From assembly GCA_947561585.1 (NCBI GenBank), contig CANNZV010000341.1, forward strand, positions 248,001 to 312,000: 64,000 nt of DNA. Direction: 5' to 3'. The stretch comes from Caprella mutica (taxonomy: Eukaryota; Arthropoda; Malacostraca; Amphipoda; Caprellidae). The position numbers and the translations under genes are program-made. The notes beneath the pieces are model-generated. The model saw nothing but the letters and a program-made list of their open reading frames with translations. It was not told the origin of the DNA and ran no database searches. This document shows positions 26,401 through 38,062 of this stretch, one piece after another; position 1 is the stretch's first letter; the number at the start of each line of letters is the position of its first letter.

Positions 26401-29127
26401 AGTATAACGTGTTTTTTTTACATTTTTTGCAAATAATCCATTTATAGTGCTTTATTTTAATGCAGGAATGATTATATCACGGCGAGTTTAAATGAACTTC
26501 ATGTAAACAACTTTGAGTGATTGCTTAAAACTAAAATTCTTTGTGTAAATACGCCATATAAAGCACGCACGGGATTCTTATTTTGGATACAGTTGTTAAT
26601 AGCACAGGCAGGCCTCGCTTTAAGTACCACTCACTTTAATAAAAGTGGTACCTATTTCGAGTCATGATTCGAAATAAGAACCATTCGTGGACATAGAAAA
26701 CGGAGACAATTTTCTGTGATTATTTCACGGTAACTAAACTGACATCAAAATTATAATCCAGATGAGGTTATTAGAAGCAATTGGTTCAGAAATTCAATAT
26801 GTCCCATTTTAGGGTAAGTTCCATGTTATTGCACGGTTTCATATTTTCGAACATGTAAAAATCTTTTTATAATAATCATTATTCAACTTTTATTTCAATT
26901 GCATGGTATCCATCATACCAATTAGAATAGAAGTTAGATAATAATTGTAATATTTTCTTTTCTGACGTGTCCGAAATTGTAGAACCAATCAATAACTTGG
27001 AACTTAGTACCCTACTTCCAGAAACATTTCATAGAGCACAACAAAATGTCGGTTTGTTAAATGTAACGCAATAATTATAGAAATCTAAGTATCTATTAAT
27101 TACTCACCTATACTGAGTGAGAATTAAGCTATGGTTGGATTTTAAAACATTTAGTAAATGCAAGACTTTAAACTTTTTCATCAATGTCACAAACAATGAA
27201 AGACTGTATATTATTAATATTTTAATAATATGCTTATATACGTAGAACTCTAATAACTCTAAAACAAATTTTCTTTCTATAACTCATAGAAAATGAGGTA
27301 TATAATCGAGGAGTGACAATTATAAATTGCTTGTTACTTTTATTCGCTTTAGTTACCGTTTGGTAACTAAACTGAGTCGTGATTTGGTAACTAAAGCGGG
27401 GGATGCCTGTATTCCATACAAAAGGTGTGTTTTTGCTGCAATATTAATATTTATTCCATTTATTGCGTTTAGTATATAAAATTGTTAGTAAGAAATAACA
27501 TAATTATTAGTTATGTTTATATCTTCCTAATATACCTCTGGCTTCAACGATAGTGTCAGTTACATGAATAAATTTGTTTCATATAATTAGCAGAACACAA
27601 ATTTATATAGCAATAGTAATGTCATATATTCATACAAGAAATGTGTTTTTTCTATGCATAAGATATAATGAAGAGAACTAACTACAAAGTTCCATAGAAT
27701 GTTCTTTTGAATACACTAAATTTTATATTCTCGACAAATTCGTCATACGGTAAATTTGTCCTTCGGCAAATTCATATTTCGGAAAATTGGTTTTCGGCAA
27801 ATTTGGGATTCGGCAAATACGTAATCGGAAAATCCGTTTTGGCGAATTAGTTTTCGGAAAATTTGGTTTCGGCCAATTCGTTTTCGGAAAATTAGCCTAG
27901 ACCCGTTTTTTGTATGGTAGGTATTAACATAATAATAAATTTTTAACCAATTTGGAAGCTGTCTTTTCATGTCCTTAATTTTTTCACATAATTTCATACA
28001 ATTAGAGAAAAAAAGGTGATAAATGATATAATATATAAGTTACTGCAACCCTTATAGCAGATTATGGATTCTTTGTGACTCCGCACCTCGCTAAGCTCCG
28101 TACACAGTGATAAGCCCCGCCCATACAATAATACCTAAGAAATATTTGTTTGTTATCTTTGCTTGTTAGTTATTTCTAAAAGGAAAATTATTCTTTGGCG
28201 TTTACTAATGGATGTGTAAATATCAAATAAAGATTTCTATGAAGAAAAAATATCGAAATGTCAATTTATTATGATTATATAAGAGTTTTAGTGAGGACTG
28301 GCGAGCACGCGCCAGTGGCTAGGTTCGTAAAGATATGTTTTGCATGCAGCGATCGCCTAGCAATAGGAATACATTGAAATAGTCCTCAGTGAAAATCGCG
28401 TTTTGCAAAACAGTCCCATAGGAATAACACTGAACTAGCTAGTGCTCAGCGATAATCGCTGGGCAACGATCGCTGAACGATGATCGCAACAATTGCTGTA
28501 TGCAAAACTAACTTAAGCCAACTTTTGAGGGATAGGTTACTAGGGTTAAATGTTGCACAAATAATCTTTATGAATCTGCGTGCAATATTCTTAAACATAA
28601 GTATAGATATCGTGTAGCCTATTAGTTAATACAGTCATTTCTGAAATTTGAATAAGTATTGTTCACTTATGAAGATAAATTGCCTTTTCGTAAATGTTAA
28701 TGGAATGAGCACCATTTATCGAATATTGGATCGAACCCTATTTTATCTGAAACTACATTGATAAATTAGTGTTTCTCTATCGTATCATAATAAAATATTT
28801 CCTATGAAAAGTAGATGCACTCTCATTATAAGTTACAATAAAATTACAATAAAATCTGAATATGCTGAAGATGAATGAACAAAAACTAAAGAACTCAAAA
28901 TTCAGCTAAACTTCACATCAATTACCTAAAATGGAGATAGAAGAGAGGTACGTAGCCGTGAGGGAGAAAGCTACAGGTATTGGTGACATAGACCTTCCAG
29001 CTTGAAGATAGTCTGACGTAGTGTTGTTCCCTCGGAAAGCGTAAAAGATACCGATACCCAGGGAAACGGAGAGGGTCAGTCCGAAAACTGCGTAGTCATA
29101 ATAACTAAATTCTTGCGTGGTTCCCAT
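17426..29127 (-). CDS. SLC5 sodium-coupled solute transporter, gene A
   Basis: Sodium/solute symporter of the plasma membrane, closest in pattern to SMCT/SMVT (SLC5A5/6/8/12). The substrate is probably a monocarboxylate or vitamin-like anion, but the sequence does not fix it. Coding exons: 28926-29127, 25054-25187, 24782-24970, 24548-24702, 24325-24465, 23320-23538, 22990-23108, 20640-20824, 18273-18436, 17834-17937, 17426-17559. These sum to 1,746 nt, 581 codons plus stop, with no break. Family marks: TM1 [109 protein letters not shown]; an NITT glycosylation sequon in the exon 9 loop; a charged C-terminal tail. A splice acceptor at 29,155/29,156 upstream of the ATG implies a 5' non-coding exon, not located. 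The ATG at 29,125-29,127 is chosen because gene B has an aligned ATG; an upstream in-frame TTG is not a plausible start. Confidence 0.95.
18476..20176. mobile_element. Non-autonomous hAT element in gene A intron 8
   Basis: About 1.7 kb with ends CAGGGTTTCCCAAAC at the left and, inverted, GTTGGGAAACTTTG at the right. It is flanked by the 8-bp direct repeats CTTTAACG and CTTTAAAG (7 of 8 match), as expected of hAT. At the same place in gene B (about 40,535-40,565) the sequence reads ACTTTAAAGGATACTATGAAGAG without the element, which gives an empty site. The interior carries a degenerate minisatellite and no intact transposase. The left end lies only 39 bases from the exon 9 acceptor of gene A. 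Confidence 0.88.
19040..19660. repeat. Degenerate 29-30 bp minisatellite inside the hAT element
   Basis: About 20 units of the form ATGATTTAACTCCTGTACAA followed by TCCGCACCCCA. Units vary at several sites and the first few are more diverged. A longer repeat of several units is itself duplicated at about 19,330-19,530. The array lies wholly inside the element at 18,476-20,176. Confidence 0.9.
21350..22790. repeat. Interspersed foldback repeat, copy in gene A intron 7
   Basis: Matches 48,120-49,290 in intron 1 of gene B. Shared blocks are GGTTTTTGAAAATATTTTTA, GCTACGGTTCTGAAA, TTCGATTAGACCCATAGAAA and AGTGGCTRATAGGG, followed by a CGCCCC/CCCTCTCTCTC-rich end. Within it, about 21,540-21,800 is an inverted repeat: TGAAGCTACGGCATTG against CAATGCCATAGCTTCA. 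This copy is interrupted by the element at 22,014-22,702. It is probably a non-coding transposable element of unknown class. Confidence 0.7.
22014..22702. mobile_element. Harbinger-like MITE with TAA target site
   Basis: About 690 bp. The long inverted ends start AGCCCCGTCCAGACGGTCAA and end with the complement CCGTCTGGACGGGCT. The arms continue for about 75 bases with tandem GACAAACTTAATGACAAACT segments. TAA flanks both sides, the 3-bp target typical of PIF/Harbinger. The related repeat at 48,120-49,290 lacks it at the matching place, which is consistent with an empty site. No transposase is encoded. Confidence 0.8.
25348..27904. mobile_element. Foldback-like element FB2 in gene A intron 1
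   Basis: About 2.56 kb, flanked by the perfect 9-bp direct repeats GTTTTTTGT (25,339-25,347 and 27,905-27,913). The left end is GGTATCCGGCAGATTTCCCG and the right end, read inverted, is GGGTCTAGGCTAATTTTCCG. Each end continues as about 170-190 bp of tandem units of the type GAATTTGCCGAAAAC, in inverted orientation between the two ends. The interior is non-coding and carries a nested element at 26,605-27,409. The 9-bp duplication and tandem-repeat arms match the Foldback/MULE plan. Confidence 0.85.
26605..27409. mobile_element. pogo/mariner-like element nested in FB2
   Basis: The ends are CAGGCAGGCCTCGCTTTA at the left and the complement of CAGGCATCCCCCGCTTTAG at the right, about 805 bp apart, with TA following the right end. 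It contains a foldback unit at about 26,815-26,975 of the same kind as 1,467-1,645. There is no transposase frame. Class is inferred from the end sequence only. Confidence 0.6.
28338..28508. mobile_element. Short MITE rich in GCGATCG palindromes
   Basis: The inverted ends GTTTTGCATGCAGCGATCG and, at the right, CGATGATCGC...CAGCAATT-like sequence ending GCTGTATGCAAAAC enclose about 170 bp with repeated CAGCGATAATCGCTG-type palindromes. It lies in intron 1 of gene A. The target duplication is not clear. Confidence 0.55.
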
Positions 29128-31091
29128 CTTCAATATTGTCAGACCGGCTTTAATTCTGTAAATGAGAGATATTTTTTACAAAACTAATTTGTAAATGTTT
29201 AGAATGACTTAGTTAGATCAAAAGAAGAGGATCTAATATATAAAGCTCATTGATATGCGAGAAACTCTAAATAAGATTTTATTCTGACCTGTATTGCTAT
29301 TTTCCTATCAGTGGTTTATTCGTTTTTTTTATTGTTTTAATAAATTAATGGTAATGCTGTTATTCGCGTAACTCAAAAAGTATTCAACAAAATTGCCTGA
29401 AATATATTTCTAAGAACCATTGGATTTTATTTTGGGAGTGATCGGGTCGAAGGTCAAAGTAACGAAAAGTTAAAATCGATTGAAGCGGCAGAGAGGGTAT
29501 AAGCTATACGGTTGCTCGTTCTAGTTAATGATATGATATTCCGGAAAATACAATTCATACAGAAATAACAATGCGTAGTATTCTGGTACTCATGATTGTT
29601 ATGGTCAACTAATTTATTAAAAACCAATCCAAAATTATATTCTCAGGTACTGCACATGTAGGATGTTTAACTTGAAGAGAATATTTGATTTTTTATATAT
29701 TGCATACATAATTCAAAATTTTAAAACAATGAAATTATTCGTGTTGTTTACAAAACAAATTATAATTTTATATATTTATGTAGTAGCTTGGTATTATCGA
29801 ATATATAATATATTTAGTCATACTCATACGTGATATTTTACCAAATGTTCTATAATGATTCTAAGAATTTATTATTGCATCATAACCAGTTTTTAGTTTA
29901 CCTCCAAAAGGTTGAACAATAATCGGACTCTTGGGTGACATCAATTTGCAGTAAAACAATTTAAAAGACAACCAATTTAGAGACTAATAGTCATAGAAAA
30001 ATAAAATATTATAATTTCTAGTAATATAATAACGTAAATACTATATTAAAAATCATTATTAAAATGATTAAAAAAACATTATTTCGAGAAAAATTAAATC
30101 CACTAAAACATTTAAAAAACGAATATTTTGAGTAAAATTATCAGGAAACAATCAATTAAAAAACAAACAATTAACATAAATTCAAAATGAAAACAACTAA
30201 AATGTAGTAAAAATGTAAAATGATATGAGAACGTTCCAAACGCGGTAACAAAATGCTCTTTTAATTGACGGAAACTTTTGACAGACGGATTTATTAAATT
30301 GCGGTGTCCAGAATGTACCGTGTAGCACAAATATAACACAGGTAATGTACTTACATTTACTTTCCACTGATTAGGTATCAATAATTAATATTCTAAAATC
30401 ACCACTTGACAATTATTGTACCCTATTGATAACCTTGAATATCAATTAGACAAAATCATAGAAAAAGGTTACGGCACACTAAACTGCTAATGTGTTCAAA
30501 ATATCTTATGAACCTTTTTTAATTATCTTTTTCAACAAAAAAATATGTAGAGTAAGTTCATAGTAATCGGACCCTTCCACATTGTTGATCACGTAAGATA
30601 ATATATAAAAAATTATAATTTAACATTTATTTTAGCTTGCAGGTACCACATATAGCAATTAATATTAATGTTAAATAATAATTATACATTTTTTCTTACA
30701 TGATCGAAAGTGTAGAACTGTTCAATTACTTGGAAAACACTTTCCTCATGATAAATAATAGTATTGGTATCTCTTTGAACAGTAGTACCAACACGGTTTA
30801 ATATGCACTGAATTGTCATTTAGTCTTTTTTAATTACTGTACATTAACTACTCATTTTAGGCATCATAGCTTTGTATGATTGCAAATAAATTAATTGCAG
30901 TAGTGATGCAATCGCACCTCACTAGGTAACCTCCCACCGCTAACTGACATCATGGAACGATAGGTAAGCTACCAGAACCGCACTGGAAGGTATCTGATTA
31001 TGTGTCCCAGGGTAGAACGTTCCATAACTAATATATTATAGACTAACGTAACTTGCATGCGGAAATTTTTGCCAAAATAATCAAGTAATTA
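29128..31091. promoter_or_regulatory. Upstream region of gene A, conserved in part with gene B
   Basis: It should contain the 5' exon and promoter of gene A. A segment at about 30,900-31,020 (CACTAGGT, TAACTGACATCATGGAA) resembles 52,880-52,990 above gene B (CACTAGGTGAAG, TAACTGACATCATTGAA). This is the best hint of shared regulatory DNA. A foldback unit lies at 30,572-30,715 (CACGTAAGATAATATA against TCTTACATGATCG). No TATA box can be asserted. Confidence 0.4.
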
Positions 31092-31920
31092 TACAGGGTG
31101 ACCCACAAAAAAGTGTACCCAAATTTAAATTCCTATATTTCAAAAACTATTGATGGTACAGTTTTCTTTCAAGTGTCATATTGTTTGTTAAACCCTTCTC
31201 CATCTACTGTTAAATTTTCATAATTTTTAAATTTATTTTGTTAATATAACAACGACTTTATTGATGGGTGGGTATAGTAGGTCAGAAAACGGATAATGAA
31301 GTAAGTTCAAACATTGAAAATACAAAAAATATTAGACAAAATACCCATTAATAAAAATAAATTATTTCTAGGTTTTAAGAATATTCATATAACAGTTCCT
31401 TTAATAAAATATTCACAATCTGGAGAAAAGTGTTTAGGTACAAAAATGAAGGCACAAGTTTAAATTTTAACAAGCTTGCAACAGGTAGCAAGAAGAAAGT
31501 ACAAGCTGAAAACAAAATCAATTTTGTTCAGCAAATTCAAACTTGTGTCTTCCATTTTGTAATTAAACACTTTTCTTCAGATTGTTAATATTTTATAAAA
31601 GTAATAGTGATATATGAATATTCTTAAAACCTATTAAATCTGTTTTTATTAATGGGTATTTCTTCTAATAAAGATATTTTTAGTGTTTGAACTTACTTTA
31701 TTGTCTGTTTTCTGACCATTATCACCACAAATCAATTAAATCGTTGTTATACTCACAAAAATCAGTAAAACTTTATGAAAACCTAACAGTGGATAAAATA
31801 AATTTAAAAAAAGGATTCAACAAACAAAATGATACTTGAAAGAAAACTGTACCTTCAATTAATAGTTGTTGAAACTTACGAATTTAAAGTTGAGTACACT
31901 TTTTTGTGGGTCACCCTGTA
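31092..31920. mobile_element. Long foldback element, CAGGGTGACCCAC ends, TA target
   Basis: About 829 bp bounded by TA. The left end is CAGGGTGACCCACAAAAAAG and the right end is its inverse, CTTTTTTGTGGGTCACCCTG. The arms pair for almost the whole length: for example GGTACAGTTTTCTTTCAAGT near 31,155 against ACTTGAAAGAAAACTGTACC near 31,835. Only a short centre at about 31,500 is unpaired. It is a longer relative of 2,614-2,825. No coding potential. Confidence 0.85.
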
Positions 31921-32770
31921 TAGGATGGAAAAGATTAATTTGAAGACTCATTCATTCATGATATACATCATTTCATACTTTAAAATGTACCGTGGAGATA
32001 TTATTTTCAATTTAATAGTCATCTTAAGTAAGGAATTTATCTTTACTTATATATATGTACTAGATATATATATGATTTTTTTTTTAATTATTATTTTGTA
32101 TTTAAAAATATTTATTTGCCGTATTATTTTTGTATTTTGATCTTGTTCGTAAACTTTAAATAATATAGTTTTAGAAGAAATTAAAAGTTGAACTATTAGA
32201 TTGAGTTGATGAATGAAAACAAATGGTGACGTTCACGTTCCATGAGTCCCAAATTTTCGTTTTAGGAATGTACTAACAAATACTGACTGAAATTTGATAA
32301 TCCTTTTTATCTTAATTAACAGAAAGGTTCCATATATCAGGAAGATTCAGTTTGTTTTCTTTTTCTTGTTTCTGCAAATTACCACCAACCATGTTTTTGA
32401 AACTGGGGAGGGAGAAAATAACTCGGGTCCACGTCACCAACGTTTTACCTTGTAAATAATGTTGAAATTAATTTATGTATACAATAAATATAATGCTAAA
32501 TTAATATTACATTAAAAAACATTTACAATTGTCAAACGAACCAAATAATCATTATGTATGCATTAAGAAATTAATTCCTCTTAGGTTTCTTTGACATCCA
32601 TTTAACGAGTATCTCGACATCACACTCAAGACAACTATCAACGGCCTGCGTGATCAGAAATTGTTCCATTATCATAGACCGTGTTTTTCCATTTCCAGTC
32701 CATGTTTCACTCCATCACAATCTTTCACCTTCATCATCACAGCAGGAACTCTGTTCACTACACCAACATC
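31921..32770. other. Far upstream region of gene A, part of the duplicated unit
   Basis: Parts align by eye with 53,330-53,620 above gene B (ATTAGATTGAG, TTTCCACCA, CTTGTAAAT followed by AAATTTATGTA). The duplicated transporter unit therefore reaches at least this far. No coding sequence was recognised. Confidence 0.45.
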
Positions 32771-33714
32771 CAGAGATAGGCGAAAAGTACATCGAAAGTA
32801 CTTAAATACTAAGTACAAGTACTCGTAAATCAAAGTACTTGAGGTAGTTGCCCAAGTAGTTAAATAAAAAAGTACTTTCAAAGTACAAGTACCAAGTACT
32901 TTTTAAGGTAATTTCTAGTACAAAGTACATTTACAATACAATTTAAAAACAAATAATTTATACTGTTAACTCTGATAGTACATCATCACAGTGACTCTTT
33001 TCTCTGATAGTACATGATCACAGTGACTCTTTTCTCTGATAGTACATCATCACAGTGACTCTTTTCTCTGATAGTAAATCATCACAGTGACTCTTTTATC
33101 TGATAGTACATCATCACATTGACTCTTTTTAATGTACGTATTTGGCAAATATTGGTTTCAATATCTAGGAATCACAAAATAATTATAAGCCTTGTACTGC
33201 AATTGGTCAATATAGCTCATATACATGATTGTAATTCAGAATATATAAATTATCTTCTTCACATAAAATTATACAATGTCTCGGTTTCAATTCTACTGTT
33301 TGACAAACCATGTTCCAACATGTTGTACCTCTTCTGGCTCTTCAAATTCTAGATTTTATCCAGTTTGATAGTGCGTATGGGGCTTTAAATACATTTCTAG
33401 ATGGGATAAAGATTCAGTTTTACAGAGATTATAGAACGAATCTATTCGAATATCTTGAATGCAATTGGCAACATCTAGCAACTTTAGCGACATCGTCATT
33501 AGTCTGACTGTCATTTCATCATTCTATTATAAAGGGAAAAAATGTACTTTACAAGGTACTTTTTACTTGGGAAGTAACAAGTACTTGTAAAAAGTACTTG
33601 TAAGTAATTATTCAAAGTACTTTTTAGAAAGTACTTCAAGTAATTCTTGAAGTACTTACTTGTTACTTGGTACTTTTACTTGGTACTTGGAAAGTACAAT
33701 ACTGCCCATCTCTG
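32771..33714. mobile_element. hAT-type non-autonomous element with 8-bp target duplication
   Basis: About 944 bp. The ends CAGAGATAGGC and, inverted, CAGAGATGGGC are flanked by the identical 8-bp repeats CCAACATC (32,763-32,770 and 33,715-33,722). The subterminal regions are packed with AAGTACTT-type motifs in both orientations. The interior includes a 32-bp minisatellite. A diverged, truncated copy in the opposite orientation is at 50,782-51,185. Open frames inside have no recognisable product. Confidence 0.88.
32982..33125. repeat. 32-bp minisatellite, 4-5 copies
   Basis: The unit CTCTGATAGTACATCATCAC followed by AGTGACTCTTTT is repeated with few changes. The related element at 50,782-51,185 has only about two units (inverted, near 51,105-51,170). 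Confidence 0.9.
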
Positions 33715-33722
33715 CCAACATC

Positions 33723-36700
33723 ATTATTTTTAATAACTAACAACACTACCAGAGCCAGGTTAACGTTTCAAGTTGGTGGTTTAATTAAGGGATAGTAAAG
33801 TCAAAATAAAATAACTGTCAAATTGGTTTTAAATCGACTCAGAATATTTAATTATGTAATATTTGAATGCTGGTTTATTTTAAAAATGTTCATATAAAAA
33901 GTATATAATGAAATTAGCGACACCTAGCGGAAGCATTTGCACTCATTAGTATGTACGTGAGTACGTTTGTTGTTTTCATATTAATTTATGTATGCAGTAA
34001 TCAACCTTTGTTTGCCTCAAAATGGTGAAAATATCATTTGAAATCGTTGGCCAGAAGGCATAGTTTCAAAATTAAAACCATCTTTTCACTTGAGCTAGAA
34101 TCTAGGTAGAAAATTATTTCAGTCGGTTTTTTTTCCACAAGATGGCACCACTGATTGTGGTGCCATCTACCGTTAGCATTTGGTAAGATCTTAACTATAT
34201 ATAAAATGATATATTTCCATTATTAGATGTTGTTGAACATTGCAATGTCACACGATATACTTTATTCTTACTAAGCAATCGTTTGACATTAAAATTGTTT
34301 AAACAAAAAAATGACTGTACTGCCCCTTTAACACTAGTTATGTCTATATTTGATAGTTAATCTTCAAAGGCATAAGTTTAGAGTAAGTGCAAGATGCAGG
34401 TGTATCTGATGTGTTTGATGTTGATTCTAAAGAACCAGATACATGTCTAACTGCTATCCTTGATGCATGTTGGGAATGAGCTAATATTCGGATTAGATCC
34501 TACAGCAGATGCAGATGCACCTGCTATATTTGACAATAGTGCAAACGAGATAGTATTTGGATGAGTTCTTGCGCCAGACACATGTCTAGCTGTGTCTTCA
34601 ATATACAAACACAGTTTATTGAATAAATTAATTGAAGTTAACTATTAAAGTAAATAGATATGGCTCACCATCTTCAACTTATGACACCCGGATAAGAGTC
34701 TCATTAGCTTTACTAAAGTCGGGCATACCCTCCAAATCTACGAAATATCATTCTCCTGATCAGACATGATGTTGATTCTCTTGTTTCGTCACACTATTTG
34801 AGCAACCCGTCCGAATCAAGACTCTTTCGAAAACTGAATGAAAAATACATTAACTCAGCTCCATTTAAAGTAGGTATATACCGTCCCCTGCTGTCTTAGG
34901 CCTTATGATTCACACTCAACGCAAAATATATTTCTTCCAAGCAAAAGTTTAGATGCATGTTCAATTCAAGGGGAAAGTCTATCCATACTAAATAAAGTAT
35001 ATTTACCTGATTCTATAAGAAAGCTATTCTTTCATATGATAGCTGTAATGCAGCAAATTATATTTATTTACTTTTAGAAAATGAAGAAAAATGTTGGGGG
35101 TATAATACTTACTTTTGTTACACGTTAACATAAGGAGATTAGGTAATAAAATAATATTCACATAATGGTTCTATACATGATAATAAATTAGATCTATCTG
35201 ATTCTATAAAACTTCATTTACTCAAATAAGGAATGTCTCCACAACATACAATCGTAGCTTTATATCCACTTATACGTATTACACTGAGATATAATTACCA
35301 CCAATATCATAAAAGTAACTATTCCTATTAAAATAATTACCATTTATTCTTCTTAAAATCATTCCCCTTCTAGCAAATTAATTGTTCAGGATATACTTTT
35401 CATATGTACGAACAATTTCAAGAAGTTCTTCAATCCAAATTATTTATACATATTTTTGCACGGGACACCAATAACGATACTAATAGGTCTTCTACTCTCA
35501 AAAAATTTGAATAATCTTTATTTTTAACAAACCCATAATTTGATATTGTAATAAAGTCAGACGTAGATTCAACAGTTTGCTTAGATTCCACTCTCTCTCT
35601 TTCTCTTTCAAAATAATTATTTTGTGACAATAATTGTGCCTTCACACTATCAGGAATGTGATCAACTGATCATTTTTTATGATTATTTTTTCTTAGATTT
35701 TCTTTCTTCATTTATTTTTTCACACAATCTCAACAAATTTGCATAATCTACAGTTTTAACCAGACAAAAGAATTTTACCATTTATTCCTTTTTGTATTAT
35801 CGGATTTTGTATTATTGAAACTAGTATATTCAAAATATGTACACTCCTTAACCCAATGCAAAGTTTCCTCTTAACATCAAATTTCATAATCATAGACTCC
35901 TAGAATTTAATTTACGTAGAATTTTGCTTACTCTCGCTAAAATTGATTCAGATCTATTTTATATTTCAACATTATCATTTTAATGATATTCAAATTAATC
36001 TCACTCAGTAGTTTTAACTCATTCTATTTAATTGATTTTGAATAATTAATAAGTTATTTATTACTCTTTCTTATCAATTTATCAATTATCGCAGCAGTTC
36101 TATCTATACCAATTTTTCACCCATTTAGATTTTGAATCTGAAAAATCTATGAATTTAACAAAATATTCAATCTTTGCATATTTTTTCCGTGATATAAAGA
36201 TATCAATTCTATAATTTCCTGAGTTTTCCACAGGTAGCAATTTCTTTTTACGGTATTTTTTTTATCATCTTATATTCCAGATCATATATTCCAGATGTGT
36301 TTCATTACTTCCAGTAACTTTAAATATTTTCCTTGTGCTTCAAATGCTAGATTTTTTTATCAAGAAACGAACATATTCACTAAATCTTAACTTGCTAGAT
36401 ATTGATTTAGCATTTGATTTTCCTTTATTTTTATACATCTCCATAATGCGACTATATTATCTCAATTTTTAAATGAACATCATACAATCAGTAGGTAGGT
36501 TGTATGGTTATATTTTTTGCAGTGTATATATTATATTTTTTTTAATATTCACACATTCAATTCAAATGCAGGTTATGTTTCAAGTCTTCTTTTGGGAGGT
36601 GATTAATTCTTTTTCCTACTTGGTTGGTATCAACACATGATAGAATATTATAACATTTTGGTTGTAAAAATGAACTTCAGAAATAGTGGAATGAGCTTTT

Positions 36701-38062
36701 TCTGATTTTAACTTTCCAAGTTGTGATTTATATTTATTTAAATTTAATTTGTGGTTGGTTAGATAATTACTCACATCTAAATGTTTTTTATTTCAATGGG
36801 CCATCATTAAAGTGATTACAGATTAAAAATGAGTTGCAACCTGTATGTATACAAGTAAACATTAAATTGAGAATTTCACCAAATCTCTTTTTCAATGCAT
36901 TATAGAAATTTACTATGGTCTAGACTCGAGAATTTACCATCCAATTGAAATTGGACTTGTCATTTAAAGTTACCTGAAAAAATGCTACACTGTTATGCAA
37001 TTCTTTGTTAATTTGATTCTTGCAAGAATTGAAAAGAATACTGAATTATTAATGAACTTCCATATCGCACCTTCATAGGAATTTTTTCTTAATTTTTTTG
37101 TTGTTGATAAAATCATGGAAATACATTGTGGGCGCTAAAAAAGAATCCATTTTAAAATCGCCATAACTATAATAAATATGATTTAGGAAATTCAAACCAA
37201 AATCATTCGAAAGAGAATAAAGTGAACTCTTTTTATAATATTGTATAATTTGTTTTTACCCAATTGCTCACCATCAGCTTTAATGATATTCAAAGTTCAA
37301 ACTAATCTCACTTAATTGTTTTAACTCATTCAATTTTATTGATTATAAATACTCAACAGGTTCTTCATTAATCATTACTCGGCCACTTTCCAACTCGAGA
37401 AGCAAAATAATTATCAATGACTTTACCGAGTATCTAACGGATGATTAAAGGCTTTGTATTAGTTGAAAAGGTGCAATTTTATAAGATACTTTTTTAAATT
37501 TTAATTTTTTCTCGACTATGAAAACTATACATTTATCGCACCCACTTTAAAATGTAATTGATTATGCAGACTATAAATTTACAATTTTACTCCTCTTTCG
37601 AATAATCTTTGTTTAAATTCCTACCTCATATATTGAGATTGCGGGATTGATATTTAGATTGAGGGATCTAAATTCAGTAACTATATAATAATATAGGGAC
37701 GATAGAAAGCTGCAAATACGTACATAAAAATTATTTTTAAAAAATAAGAATAAAATTATTTCATTCAAACTTATTTCTGAAAACGAAATCAACATAAAAT
37801 TAACATATTTAGCGTAAGACCTGAGTCTAGAAATTGAATTCAAGAATTAAGGTTAACTGAATACATTTGACAAACTTTATATTTACTTTTGCCTTATTAA
37901 ATAATATTCGAATAATATAAGAACTATAAAAATACTATTTTCAATTCAAATCAATTCTATCTACTCTACCTATTATACAATAACTCGAGTTTCGATACTT
38001 TTAATTTCAATTAAACAATGGATGGCATATAATTATAATGAATGATCCAGTTAACGGTGATC
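33723..38062. other. Gene-poor spacer between genes A and B
   Basis: No gene is supported. A hairpin with 12-bp arms (AGATGGCACCAC) and a 5-base loop is at 34,140-34,168. A repeat of about 100 bases (TTTAATGATATTCAAA, CTAATCTCACT, GTTTTAACTCATTC) occurs at about 35,970-36,080 and again at 37,275-37,375. Short open frames are AT-rich and unlike any protein family I know. Confidence 0.45.
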
